NCBI RefSeq assembly: GCF_036320965.1
Contig: NC_092238.1
Span: 26,966,403 to 27,030,402, forward strand
Source: Panulirus ornatus
Lineage: Eukaryota; Arthropoda; Malacostraca; Decapoda; Palinuridae
Length of the DNA: 64,000 nt
Reading direction: 5' to 3'
The position numbers and the translations under genes are program-made. This document shows, piece by piece, positions 37,429 to 48,279 of this stretch (position 1 is its first letter; the number at the start of each line of letters is the position of its first letter). The notes below the pieces were generated by a model. It saw only the letters and a list, made by a program, of their open reading frames with translations, was not told the origin of the DNA and ran no database searches.

Positions 37429-37530
37429 TCTCCTCTCCTTTCCCACCTCCTCTCCCCCTTCTCTTTTTCTTTTGTTTCCGTTCCCCTTTAACGTTTTCTT
37501 TTTCTATCCTTTGCATTTTTCATATCGAAA
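37077..37530 (+). repeat. Polypyrimidine region with long (CT)n
   Basis: Plus strand almost wholly C and T. It contains a (CT)37 tract at 37352-37425. The lack of purines removes stop codons, so the 172-codon frame at 37037-37555 is an artefact. Confidence 0.9.
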
Positions 37531-37963
37531 TGGTAAAAGTAATTCCCGTGGTTGACATTATCACTGATGGGCTTTCGTCTGACGCTGATGAAAAGGTTTC
37601 GTTATTTCCATCGTTGACAACCTTCGTTGCACCGCGCTGCGTTGAACATACGCCTCGTTTTGAACTTTCCCGTGGGGGGCGCTGTCGATAAGACCTGGTT
37701 CATATCCAGTGTATGTAAATACCGAGCGACTTACACCGGGCTTTGCCGATACCCCGATAACTCCCCTTTATGTCTTCCGTCGCCGTAAATTCAGCTTTTG
37801 AGTTGTGGACTGTGGATTCATCGACCGACCAGCTAACTATTCCCATCGAATCTTTATGCCCATCAAGTCATATATTAGCAGCGACGTATTATTTCGTGCC
37901 AAAACTTCACACGAAATGAAACTGTATTGATGGAATCAATAAGATGCAACTAAACCTTTGTGA

Positions 37964-37964
<1 letters not shown>
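37531..37964. other. Anonymous DNA
   Basis: No ORF, repeat or RNA gene recognised. Confidence 0.5.

Positions 37965-38031
<67 letters not shown>
37965..38031. repeat. (CA)n, left arm of CA/GT inverted pair
   Basis: About 33 CA units. Complementary to the GT tract at 38183-38230. Confidence 0.97.
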
Positions 38032-38032
<1 letters not shown>

Positions 38033-38182
38033 AACAGCTACAGAGAGACAAGCCCAGCATGAAATTTTGGTTCGTTCCTTCATAGTGGTGGGAGGCTTGG
38101 GCTTGCTGAGGAAGGAAGTGCCATGACAGGTCTGACCCCTGGTCGCCTCCTCTGAGAGATCATCCCAGCAAGAAACACATAG

Positions 38183-38230
<48 letters not shown>
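38183..38230. repeat. (GT)n, right arm of CA/GT inverted pair
   Basis: About 24 GT units, 152 bp from the CA tract. TAGCT precedes it, and AGCTA lies just inside the CA tract after a 5-nt offset, so pairing could extend beyond the repeats. Confidence 0.97.
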
Positions 38231-38233
<3 letters not shown>

Positions 38234-39054
38234 CCCTCCCACCTACCTTCACCCTGACCTTACACATAACATCCCTCAACCACCACTTCACCCTTGTCTT
38301 TCACTTCGTCCTCCACTTCTCTCTAAACAACCAGTTCGCCCCCCAAACCACCAATTCGCCCCCCAACCCACCAATTCGCCCTCATGACTACCCATCCCCA
38401 TGGGATCGAGGTCTAACGAGGTGATTGCAAAGTTCACCTAGCGAGTGGTTAACGTTACGTGGCCAATGATCTTTTGTGTCCGCGAGAAAGAGAGAGGAGT
38501 TGGGTCATATCGCGCGTCTAAAGAACACAGAACACAGTGTTCCAAAGGAGTTGGTGACTGAACAGATTAAGTGAGTGAAGAACAAACATAGATTTCTAGT
38601 GTTACCCGAAATATTGCCTTGAAGAACGATAAAGGAAATTTGTGGTGTAGAGAATGGGGAGGAGGGTTGAGAAAAAGAGAAAACAATGTAAGAAAAATCA
38701 GAGGTGGGGGTAATGGAAGAGTGAACCTCACTGAGAGGCTGTGGCGTGAGGAGAGACAGAGAGGTTGGTGAGTTAGAGGAGAGTTGAAGAGAAAATTCAG
38801 TGCTCTCTGAAAGCAGACTGAGGGTTGGGATTTAGGTTGGTGATCGTACTTTTTTTTTAATCTGTTTATAGAAATCGTGATGGGGTTGGTGTGAGGTGAT
38901 GTGTCTGGAGTGGAGCTTTGGAGGCGTAGGGCAGAATCGTGGTTTGGAGGAGGAGGAACAGGCAAGTTTTGGGAGCGAGGTGTAAGCAGAGTACATAACG
39001 GTACATTGAGTACATGGGGTACTCAGATGAATGAGGAAGTACTGGCCAGCGTTC

Positions 39055-39057
<3 letters not shown>
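38231..39057. other. Anonymous DNA
   Basis: ACCAATTCGCCCCCCAACCC is repeated three times near 38330-38385. The rest is purine-rich (38640-38780). No gene recognised. Confidence 0.5.

Positions 39058-39119
<62 letters not shown>
39058..39119. repeat. (GA)n microsatellite
   Basis: Pure GA tract. Shorter GA stretches follow at 39238-39313 within polypurine sequence. Confidence 0.97.
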
Positions 39120-39124
<5 letters not shown>

Positions 39125-39461
39125 GGTGTTAAGGGGGATGCTGACGCAGCGAAGAAAACCAAAGAGGTAAAAATAGACTAGTGAAGAGAAGAGAACAGAG
39201 GCGTGCGTGTGGAGAGTGGCTGCTTGACATACTTGTGAAGAGAGAGAGAGACTGAGAGAGGGAGGGAGGGAGGAGCAGCAGGAGGAGGGGAGAAAGAGAG
39301 AGAGAGAGAGGAGGAGCAGTGTCACAATAGGAGAGGGTAGCGAGGAAAAGAAAAGCGAGAGTGAGTAACAAACTTTTATATCACACTAGGGTGTACTGGG
39401 ATTCGCAGTGTTTTCCAGACCGTTCTGCCAACCTTCTTATCTTCCCTCTGCAGCCTCTGGA

Positions 39462-39630
39462 TGTGGACATTTGTGGAGGGAGCCACGGGCCGGGAGCTGG
39501 TGTGGAGTGTGGAGCCCCAGGCACTACCCAGATGTGGATGTGTGTGGAGGCAGCCACCGGCCGGGAGCTGGTGTGGAGTGTGGAGCCTCTTGCACCCCGC
39601 GGATGTGGATGTTTGTGGAAGGAGCCACTA
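39462..39630. repeat. ~71-bp tandem repeat, about 2.4 units
   Basis: GATGTGGATGTGTGTGGAGG, CAGCCACCGGCCGGGAGCTG and GTGTGGAGTGTGGAGCC recur in order at about 39464, 39532 and 39602, the last copy diverging after GAGCCACTAG. Overlapping open frames through it are low in confidence as genes. Confidence 0.85.
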
Positions 39631-41249
39631 GCAGGCTGCTAGGGTGGAATGTAGGCGATTTTAGTGCTCCATGGGTGTGGGAGAGTAAGAGGTGCGTGGG
39701 AGAGAAGTGAAAGGGAGAATGTGAGAGGAGACAGCCAGAGAACAAAAAGGTGTTGGGAATAAGAAAAAAATGGTAGAATGGATTGTACGAGGAAATGGAA
39801 AGCGAAGAATAATAATAATAAGATAACGAAAGGGTAAAAGGAAGAACCTCGAGAATCAGGTAAACAAGGAAGGGGAAGAAGAAGAAAAAAAAAAAAGGGT
39901 TAGAGCGAGTAAAATGTTAATCAGGGAGGTAACGAATGGGCAGAAGGAGAAGGCAGGGAGAATGAAAAGGGACCAGGGAGATGACAACAGGACGAGTGAA
40001 AGGAAGAGCCCAGGAGCAGTTCAGTCATGACGCTTGAGGGAGAGCTAAGAAAGACGACGCTGACGGTGAATAATTGGGAATCCGAGGGACAAGGCCACTC
40101 ACTCCCTCCCTCCCTCTTGCAAGCGAAGCAGAATTCATGGCACTCGTGCCAGTCACGAGGTCCAGGCATTAAAGAGGAGCCCGCAATAACCAGAGATTTC
40201 GGTGCGCCTGCCAAGGAGGAGGATGGCTGGCTGGAGGTTGATGATTAGCGACGAACCATCGTATCAGATTTCTGTTTTTGACTTGCCTCCCGATCAAGGA
40301 GTCTCCTTGATATCAAACAAAAAATCCCACAAATGTCAGACTTTCTTGTGTGCACTCTCTAACCTAATGAGAACTAGGTAATTATGATATTCAAAGACGT
40401 TCCTGTGACACTCGTATTCTTATTCTTTTTTTTTCGATGTACTTTGCAAATCAGGATGTTGCTACGTTACGGAGGAATGTAACCCGGATTAGTAACGACA
40501 TAGCAGAGGGAGTCATGATACAGTTGAGGGAGTTACGATGGTCAGGATAGAGTGTATAGAACACAAGAGCCCGGGGCGTGATGATGGTTCAGACTAGGAT
40601 GATGCAGCGGAGGTAATAGTGAGTGTAACGCTATCCTCGGTGTAGTGATATCTACAACTTACCAGGTACATTTGCCTGAGGTACATGAAAATAGAAAGAG
40701 GTTATGATGATAAAGACAATCAAAGTTATGATGCCTTGAAGGCATCAATTTATCGTTTTGTAGTGAAGGTAGAAAATAGCCAGTATTGAGTGGCGTCATA
40801 AATAGCCACAGTAATGAAAAAAAAAGGTAACTAGATTGGCAAGAGTAAAGGTAACAATAGCGACCCGATCATTAGTGTAGGCAGGGTCCATCATTATTAT
40901 GGCGGCCCTTTAAGCCCCTCGTCTCTGATTTCAATAGATTGACCCAAAATTGGATTTTCAAAAGGTCTTATTTATAGTCCCCCCCCCCATCCACCACTTC
41001 AAGGGGGTTCTCATTGGCTTCATCTCATCTGTTAACATCGCTTCCAGGCCAGTGAAGATCGCTCGCTCGCCTTTGTCAAAATTCCAGTTGCTGACCAAGA
41101 GCGGAATCTCTGTCATCCAGTTGGTCTTTCAGGCCTAGTCATCTACCGGATCCAGATCATCGATCTGGACAGAAACTTACCATAACACAAGTAGGAAAAG
41201 ACGGCTGCTTCGCTTCAAAGGCTCCGAGATGTACTTCAAGAGAATTTGT
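39631..41249. other. Anonymous DNA
   Basis: Purine-rich until about 40020, then mixed. ORFs at 39921-40248 overlap in antisense without a known domain. No repeat or RNA recognised. Confidence 0.45.
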
Positions 41250-41373
41250 GTTTCACGTATGGAGTGATTTACCAGTCAACAGCAAGTTGAAAGCAGCGCT
41301 ATTGGTAATTTGTTTCACATATGGAGTGATTTGCCAGTCAACAGCAAGTTGAAAGCAGCGCTATTGGTAATTT
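41250..41373. repeat. 62-bp tandem duplication
   Basis: Two adjacent 62-bp copies beginning GTTTCAC(G/A)TATGGAGTGAT, differing at only two positions. It is a recent duplication. Confidence 0.95.
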
Positions 41374-42807
41374 CATTGACTTTATAGTCACTTTGCTTGA
41401 AGCTCAAGACTGCCAAGTGTTTACGCCTCGTTAGTTTTATGTAAAGATTACAAGGATTTCGCTATAATTCATTTGTATTCTTTTGTTTTTGTTTTCTCCT
41501 CCTCTTATCACACACTCATCTGAGATTTGATCTCTCCCAGTATCGCAGGCAGATCTATCAGAGATGACCGATCGCATCGACAACTCTGCCGTGAATCGTT
41601 AACTAAATGGCCATCGTCAAAATGATTTATGACTTCGACTGGAATGATGGGCTGACATAAGTTTACCAATTACGAACGTGGAGCTAATTGGACAATAATT
41701 CCCAGGCAAGGACATCAGTTTTGTTTGTGGCATATCGGATCAGTTAAGTTTCCAGTTCTTGGGCACATTTTCTGTAAGAAGTGGGTTTTATTACACTGTA
41801 CTTCTTAGCGTCTTGCATTGTTCCTGGAATAGATATGCATTGTACTTGCTATCTTACGTATATTCATTCTCGTTAAGCTGGCAGTATATTTTGATCATGT
41901 ACGTCAATATGTATCGTTCTCCCTTCAAAATACCTTGCAAAGAACTCCTGTTTTCTATATCATCATTTTCATGTGCCTCGGTTGGCGTACACTAAAGAGC
42001 TTTCCTTAATACTTACAGTCTTGTACTGCCCTCGGGTTTGGACGCCCTTGGCTCCGTCCCCTGCACATTACTGACTGGCTCGAGAATTTAAAAAGATGTT
42101 CCCGAAAGACGGTCTTTGAGCCTGCAGTGGCCTTTGACCTATCTTCTTTATTTTTTCTTCCTCGAAGCTTTACAGAATGTAGAATGAGGGTGACGTGGAG
42201 CTGCGATCGAGCTTGGGGGGTGAGGGAAGGCTGTACTGTAACGGGTCACACTTTGTGTTAACCGGGTACAGTCCAGTCGTTCATTCTTTCTCTTTCGTAG
42301 CCTCTTGACTCAACTGCTGGAGTCACCCTCTTATTATACCTCCTAGGTCAGTCTACTGAAGTCAGTCCCTTTGCTCGTTATCTCTTGCCAGTTGCTAAGA
42401 TCTCTTTCATGTCATTGATCGCCTCCTTAGCCACCTGTCGAGCTCGTTCCTTCATCCAAAACCTCCACTCCCTCTACTTGAGGTCGCTCTTGTCTCATGC
42501 TTCCTATAGACGGCTACTATCATCGCTTCCCTCATCGTCCTTCTATCTAATCAACAGCTGGTGAGGCCGCTGTCCACTTCTCTGAATCGCGTGTAAGATC
42601 GCTTTCCCTATTCTCCAGCTGGTACCATCCATCCCTGCTCCCATAACCAGCTGCATTTGGTTGATGCGTTTTTACTATTCTCCCATAGGATGTCGGAATT
42701 CAGAATTCGTCGATTGCCATCTCGATCTCTCGCATCTCTTTCGTTAATTCACTTCATAAGATGTTCAGTCTAGCCCATCGACGAAAACATAGTTGGTGGT
42801 TTGACTG

Positions 42808-42809
<2 letters not shown>
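41374..42809. other. Anonymous DNA
   Basis: No domain, RNA or repeat recognised. Confidence 0.45.

Positions 42810-42867
<58 letters not shown>
42810..42867. repeat. (GA)n microsatellite
   Basis: Pure GA tract. Confidence 0.97.
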
Positions 42868-42870
<3 letters not shown>

Positions 42871-43975
42871 CGTTTTTATCACAGTTCCTGGTATCATTTA
42901 AAAAAAAAGTCCCTTGATGAGCATCATGTTTATTCTGCTACCCATCACAAGTCGGACGTGACGCCGAGGTAATCCCCTCCTTCATTTCCCGTTGAGCGTT
43001 GTCCAATCGCCGTCAGATCCAGTGTGTGTGTGTGTGACCTGAGAACCTCATCTTAGTCTGGAGGACGTGCCATTCCCCCGTCCCTGCCGCAGCTTCCTTC
43101 TTCCCACTGGATGCAGACCAAGTCCTACGGTCATTAGTGGGAAGTAATGACAGTTCCTTCTTGCGAAGGAACGTCTGTAAAAAAAAGTGTGCGACTTATA
43201 TAGACTTATGAGGACTTATGAGGATATTTATATGCTTGTTCTATAGGCTCCTTCATACACTACGTTTATAGGTATGGCGAGTAACTGAGTTTCATGACGC
43301 AGTATTGAGTACATGAGATAACTCATGACGCAGACTTGATTACAGAGAGAATTCATGCCGTGGATATCAACCTGGTATAACTAAAACACCATTGGATACC
43401 TTCCTATTCTTCAAGTATACGTAACAGTATACATAATGTAAAGCTAATGTTTGTAATTCTTGGTAAAGAAGGAGACGAGGCTTTTTGGTAAAGGCAGAGC
43501 ACAAAAAGATGGGTACGCTGAAGACGTCCCATCCTTGGAAACCTAATCTGGCCCTCACAGGAGACAAGAGAATGAGCTGGATTGTGACGAAATGGCCGAG
43601 AAGAGAAAGAAGGTTGAAGGATAAATGGAAGGGAACGACTGTCTATTACCCGAGACAAATGAGGTCAAAATGAAATGAAGGGAGGAGCATTTCTGGCAGG
43701 TCTCCCGGAAATTCATACCAGTGATCTTTTTTTTTTCTTTTTTTTTTCCTTTTTGGAATGACTGAGAGAATTAATATCATTTTCTTTTTGAGGGAGTCGA
43801 CGATGAAAAGACACCGACATTCAGCGAGAAAATTGAGACTGAATGCACTGAAATTAGGAAGGCACTGGAGATAAATGCGAAGTGGTGGCGAAGGATCCCG
43901 AAGTGGAGGGGATGAATAGAGAGAAATCCCAAGGAAGAAGAATAGATAATGTTCTAGTGATCTCGCCTCATGAGG

Positions 43976-43979
<4 letters not shown>
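42868..43979. other. Anonymous DNA
   Basis: TTTTTTCTTTTTTTTTCC near 43730-43750. Nothing coding recognised. Confidence 0.45.
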
Positions 43980-44026
<47 letters not shown>

Positions 44027-44166
44027 GTTGGGCAAGTGTGTGTGTGTGTGTCTGAGTGAAGTATGAGGGTGTGTGTGTGTGGAGAAGTGTGAGGGTGTGT
44101 GTGGAGAAGTATGTGTGTGTGTGTGTATGTGTGTGGTGTGAGGGTGTGTGTGTGTGTATGTGTGTT
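43980..44166. repeat. (GT)n and GTGT-rich degenerate minisatellite
   Basis: Pure GT to 44024, then units such as GAGAAGTGTGAGGGTGTGTG with drift to 44166. Confidence 0.9.
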
Positions 44167-44889
44167 CTTTCCTTGCTGGTTGGCGGTTGTAGACGAGGAT
44201 GAAAGAGGCAGAAGCCGTTCCTGTCACAACCAAACTCTTTCTGTTATCGATGTGGCCGCTAGGTTTGTGCGACGCCCTAATCCCCATCAGTGCTCAATAT
44301 CGTCACCTAAAACAGCACTTTCCCAGGTCAATAAAGAGTTCGCCTTCATGTGTCTGTGACGCCTACAGTCCCCCCCACACACCCCAGCTACGCGTATTAT
44401 TCCGGATGAAATTTACGGAATGCGTCAACAGGTCCACAGTGAGGCACTTTCAATGTAGATTTAATCCGGGAAATGTCGCACGACGATTTGGAAAATGCGA
44501 CGGTTCAGACGTCCCAGTAATTACATACGAAATATACGGCAAGAGATCACACATGTGCCCAGTGTTAAGATATATACTTGTGGAATACATTAAAAAAAAA
44601 AAGAAAATAGAACGTAGCAAGAGAATGAAAAGCATGGAAAGCACGAGTGATCATGCCTCACAATGAACACTCATTAGTTTCTGTAATGAGTTACGTATTG
44701 TTGTCATGAACACTGCAACCCGCTGGATAACATTCAGTGACCTGGTACTGGGTCGCAAACCGTACTGGGGGGGAAAACAAAAGAGCCTGCGGTGTGAATG
44801 TATCCAGCAAGACCGTTAAATTATATCCATAAAACCATTTCTATGTATTCATATGAAGTCAAAATTTCCTCCAATACATATATATTGAG
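44167..44889. other. Anonymous DNA with an unassigned ORF
   Basis: The plus-strand frame 44199-44666 has ordinary composition in its second half (Cys, Arg and Tyr spread evenly) but matches no family I recognise and ends in a Lys-rich A run. I do not call it a gene. Confidence 0.4.
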
Positions 44890-45185
44890 CGGTGTGGACC
44901 TGAACATGCAGGAGGGTGAAAGGCGTGCACGGGATAGAGTGAATTAGAACGATATGGTATACTCGGGTTGACATGCTGTTATTGGACTGAATCAAGGCAT
45001 GTAGAGCGTCCGGGTTAAACCATGGAAATGTCTGTAAGGCTTGGTTTTAGATAGAGAGCTGTAGTTTCGGTGCAGTACACATAGACAGCTAGAGAATGGT
45101 TGTAAGCGGATGCGGCCTTTCTTCGTCTGTTCCTGGCGCTACCTCGATAACGCAGGAAACAAGTATGATAAAAGAAATATAAATA
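44890..45185 (+). mobile_element. RTE-like retroelement 3' end, subfamily B (copy B1)
   Basis: Begins after a short TACATATATAT. The last RT residues read NMQEGERRARDRVN, then a TAG where the other copies have Trp, then NDMVYSG and TGA. These match the C-terminus at 9653 (NMQEGERRARNRVNWSDVVY). The ~200-bp 3'UTR (AAACCATGG, TTTCGGTGCA, GACAGCTAGAGAATG) matches copy B2 at 57518, not subfamily A. It ends with TCTGTTCCTGGCGCTACCTC, ATAACGCAGGAAAC and TA repeats. Confidence 0.82.
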
Positions 45186-45190
45186 GTATA

Positions 45191-45206
<16 letters not shown>

Positions 45207-45224
<18 letters not shown>

Positions 45225-45362
45225 TTTTCATACTATCCGCCATTTCCCGCGACAGCGAGGTAGCGTTAAGAACAGAGGACTGGGCCTTTGAGGAAATATC
45301 CTCACCTGGCCCTCTTCTCTGTTCCTTCTTTTGGAAAATTAAAAAAAAAAAAAAAAAAAAAA
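45207..45362 (-). mobile_element. SINE-like element with 55-nt foldback (copy S1)
   Basis: Bounded by T22 on the left and A22 on the right. On the minus strand it reads: A/T-rich start, a 55-nt hairpin domain (45270-45324), then the LINE-like 3' core AACGCTACCTCGCTGTCGCG + GGAAATGGCGGATAGTATG and a poly(A). Arms GAACAGAG/CTCTGTTC (45270-45277, 45317-45324), GGGCC/GGCCC (45282-45286, 45308-45312) and GAGGA/TCCTC (45290-45294, 45299-45303) nest around an AATA loop. No coding capacity and no clear A or B box. The 3' core is shared with the RTE-like family, as expected for a SINE mobilised by that LINE. Confidence 0.8.
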
Positions 45363-45365
45363 TTA

Positions 45366-45368
<3 letters not shown>

Positions 45369-45436
<68 letters not shown>
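45369..45436. repeat. (TA)n microsatellite
   Basis: TA tract next to the A-run of element S1. Confidence 0.97.
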
Positions 45437-45438
<2 letters not shown>

Positions 45439-45562
45439 CACTTTTGTCATTTCCTTTGCACTGAATAATTTCCACAATTGAACAATGGCTCTCACAGCCT
45501 CAGGTTCATTTCCATAATTAATTAATAATTGAAAAGAGATAAATCGTTTGCATACCACCAGA

Positions 45563-45564
<2 letters not shown>

Positions 45565-45637
<73 letters not shown>
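45565..45637. repeat. (TA)n microsatellite
   Basis: Second of three TA tracts within 450 bp. Confidence 0.98.
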
Positions 45638-45640
<3 letters not shown>

Positions 45641-45747
45641 TAAAGATAGATGGTTGGATCGGTATGATTTAATAATGCAAAACATACATTATTAGATACT
45701 AATTTACTAATCAAACTTCGTGAAAATATACTTTCATTATCTCAGTC

Positions 45748-45751
<4 letters not shown>

Positions 45752-45802
<51 letters not shown>
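45752..45802. repeat. (TA)n microsatellite
   Basis: Third TA tract of the cluster. Confidence 0.97.
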
Positions 45803-45805
<3 letters not shown>

Positions 45806-46183
45806 AGTAGAAATATTTTAACCTACGCCACGTTTTTAGCTGATAACGTCGTGTGGAGTCTGACCAACGCTGACACACACATGCCAGGCGTCCGTCCCTC
45901 TTTGTGTACATGGTCGAACGAGAGAATAACCCTCTCGCGCTGTGCGTGGCTGACGATCCTCTGCTCTCGTGTCTGTGTGTGTGTATGTGAATCAGGCAGG
46001 TGCTACACATGTGAGTGTAGACGAAGCACTCGATTCTGAGAGGTCCTGAGTGTGTGTGTTCACAGGAACTCTCAGGGAAGGATAAGGGTGACAGGTTATA
46101 GTTTTTTTTCCGTGATGGTCAAGGCCTAGCAGAGTTCTTTTCTGTCTTCGCCTTCTTTATACGTTCTTATCGTGTCTCCCGGC

Positions 46184-46187
<4 letters not shown>
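45803..46187. other. Anonymous DNA
   Basis: No gene recognised. Confidence 0.5.

Positions 46188-46260
<73 letters not shown>
46188..46260. repeat. (GA)n microsatellite
   Basis: Pure GA tract. A weak GACCAGCTGAAGGGC-like repeat follows to about 46400. Confidence 0.97.
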
Positions 46261-46262
<2 letters not shown>

Positions 46263-47711
46263 TAAAAGGGTCATGTCTTGTTTAAGACGTGATTGACCAG
46301 CTGAAGGGCATGTTTGATGATCTGAAAGGCTGAATGGCACACTGGAACCAGCTACGAGCCACGGTTGACAACTTAAAGGGACAAGCTGAAGGGCAAGAGT
46401 GGATAATATCTGGACCACTTTATCACTTTCATCTCCGATGGCCTTTTTACTTGTGACATTTTCGGTCATTGTGTAAGAAAATAATCTAAAGACGGTCATC
46501 ATGGCCAGAGCGTCAGGTTGATCAACTAAATGATAAGTAACGAAGCCGATCACTCGGGAGTACCATCATGTGTGGCCAGCTGAGCCCACCCGTTTTCTTC
46601 ACCCGCTGACACGCCTCTTTAAGCCTTGTAGCCGCTAAGCTGGGATCATCCATATCCAGGTCGAAGTGGAGGAGGCTGAAGCACGACTTCCCTTTCTACT
46701 CATCGCGTCGCGGACCAGATAATGCGGCCCGAATCAAGGCCATCTCGAGTGAAAGGGAAATAAGCGAAAGAAAAGACAAGAGTACTCATCGCTCAGGCTC
46801 TGCAAGTGTCTGTACTCCCGGAAGAAAGAAGGAAAAATTACGTAAGAAGGAAGAGAGAGATGGAGGGAGGAAGGGAAGGAGGGAGTTCCACAACTTAGCC
46901 GTTCGGGTGACGAGGAAGGAGGCATCCTCACATCGGGCGATTCCCGTCATCTCCTAACGGTGGCAGGGTTATTAGATAGTGTCGGAGACACTTGTGATGA
47001 TGCAAATGCCGGGGGGGATAGCATTATTCATGGGAAACACCGGTGACTCAGAAGTGCCCTGTTGTTGACAGGCCAGAGAGTGAGGCAGCGCGGCCTGCCA
47101 CTGAGGAGGAGGGAGGGGGAAGGAGGAGGAGGTGGAGGAGGAGGTGGCATCATCAAGTTGAGCGGGAGGGGACAATGAAATTTAGCGACACAGTTCATTG
47201 GGGAAAATTTATTCTACAGCGGGCCACCGCAAATTGTGTGTGGTGGGGGATGCTAGAGGAGAATGGTAATCATGCGTTCTTCGCATGATGCCCGGATGAT
47301 TAAACGATGGTACGCGTATGATGGGTTAATTTGTTTGAAATGGAAAGCAGAAGGCGCGTAGCGTATACTCCAAGTGATATAGAGGCGTTCGCGATGTAGA
47401 TTTAGGTTTAATGCGTATACCCATTATCACATACTTTTGATATGCTCAGTTATACTTGTATCATTTTCTGATATGTGCAGATTTGTGCACGTTCATTCGC
47501 ATATCTTTAAACTTTTGTGATTTATTGTTGAAATGGCTTTGTTAAAGCAGTGTAAATATGTGAATATGATCGTGATTCATACGCACATGTTTATATTGTT
47601 ATATCAACATAATTCTTTTTAGATGAATTGCACGTGGAATGTGAATGATTTAAGTGAATGTGCTCCCAAATCGGGGTACATGCATTACAGTTAAGCTTTC
47701 ATATTTTGGTG

Positions 47712-47713
<2 letters not shown>
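46261..47713. other. Anonymous DNA
   Basis: Degenerate AAGGG(A/C)AAGCTGAAGGG motifs at 46290-46400, (GGA)n near 47103-47147. No gene recognised. Confidence 0.45.

Positions 47714-47788
<75 letters not shown>
47714..47788. repeat. (GA)n microsatellite
   Basis: Pure GA tract. Confidence 0.97.
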
Positions 47789-47790
<2 letters not shown>

Positions 47791-47938
47791 TTTCACCTCT
47801 TCCTCTCACGTGGGGACAGAAGCAGTCAGACAAGAGTGGCAGGTTGACCTGTTCAGACTTCCCTAATTGTCATGCGTAGATAATCAACGTCTCGTCCAAA
47901 AATGTGAAACTCGATTAGTCCGGCTTAATTACGCCGCC

Positions 47939-47959
47939 ACCCCCCCCCCCCCCCCCCCC
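47939..47959. repeat. Homopolymer C run
   Basis: About 20 consecutive C. An assembly error risk. Confidence 0.95.
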
Positions 47960-48203
47960 AGCACACAACCCTTCCTCATTAACGAGACAAGGGAGACAGA
48001 TTATTATTATTATTTACAGGTTGAGGTTAAAAGAAAAAAAAAAAAGAATCGAGTCATCAGCTTGATGCGGGAATTAATTAGACCCGAAGAGGCCTTATTA
48101 ACTTTCCAAAATTAGGTGTACATCACCGATGGTTGGCTGGTTATGTCGAGTGACGGGGGGTCGTTTAAAGGCCGTCATCATCATTATTCTCTAATGACCA
48201 GTG

Positions 48204-48207
<4 letters not shown>

Positions 48208-48275
<68 letters not shown>
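48208..48275. repeat. (TA)n microsatellite
   Basis: Pure TA tract. Confidence 0.98.

Positions 48276-48279
<4 letters not shown>

Noticed and set aside
37037..37555. 172-codon ORF, Leu/Ser/Phe-rich, membrane-like
   Set aside because: Polypyrimidine strand with (CT)37; hydrophobicity is a composition artefact.
41200..41410. Possible retroelement C-terminus (VWSDLP)
   Set aside because: Only a weak resemblance to the WNSLP motif, and the segment is a 62-bp duplication. Flanking residues do not fit.
44199..44666. 155-codon plus ORF with scattered Cys
   Set aside because: Cys spacing matches no zinc-binding or secreted family I know, and it ends in an A-run-encoded Lys tract.
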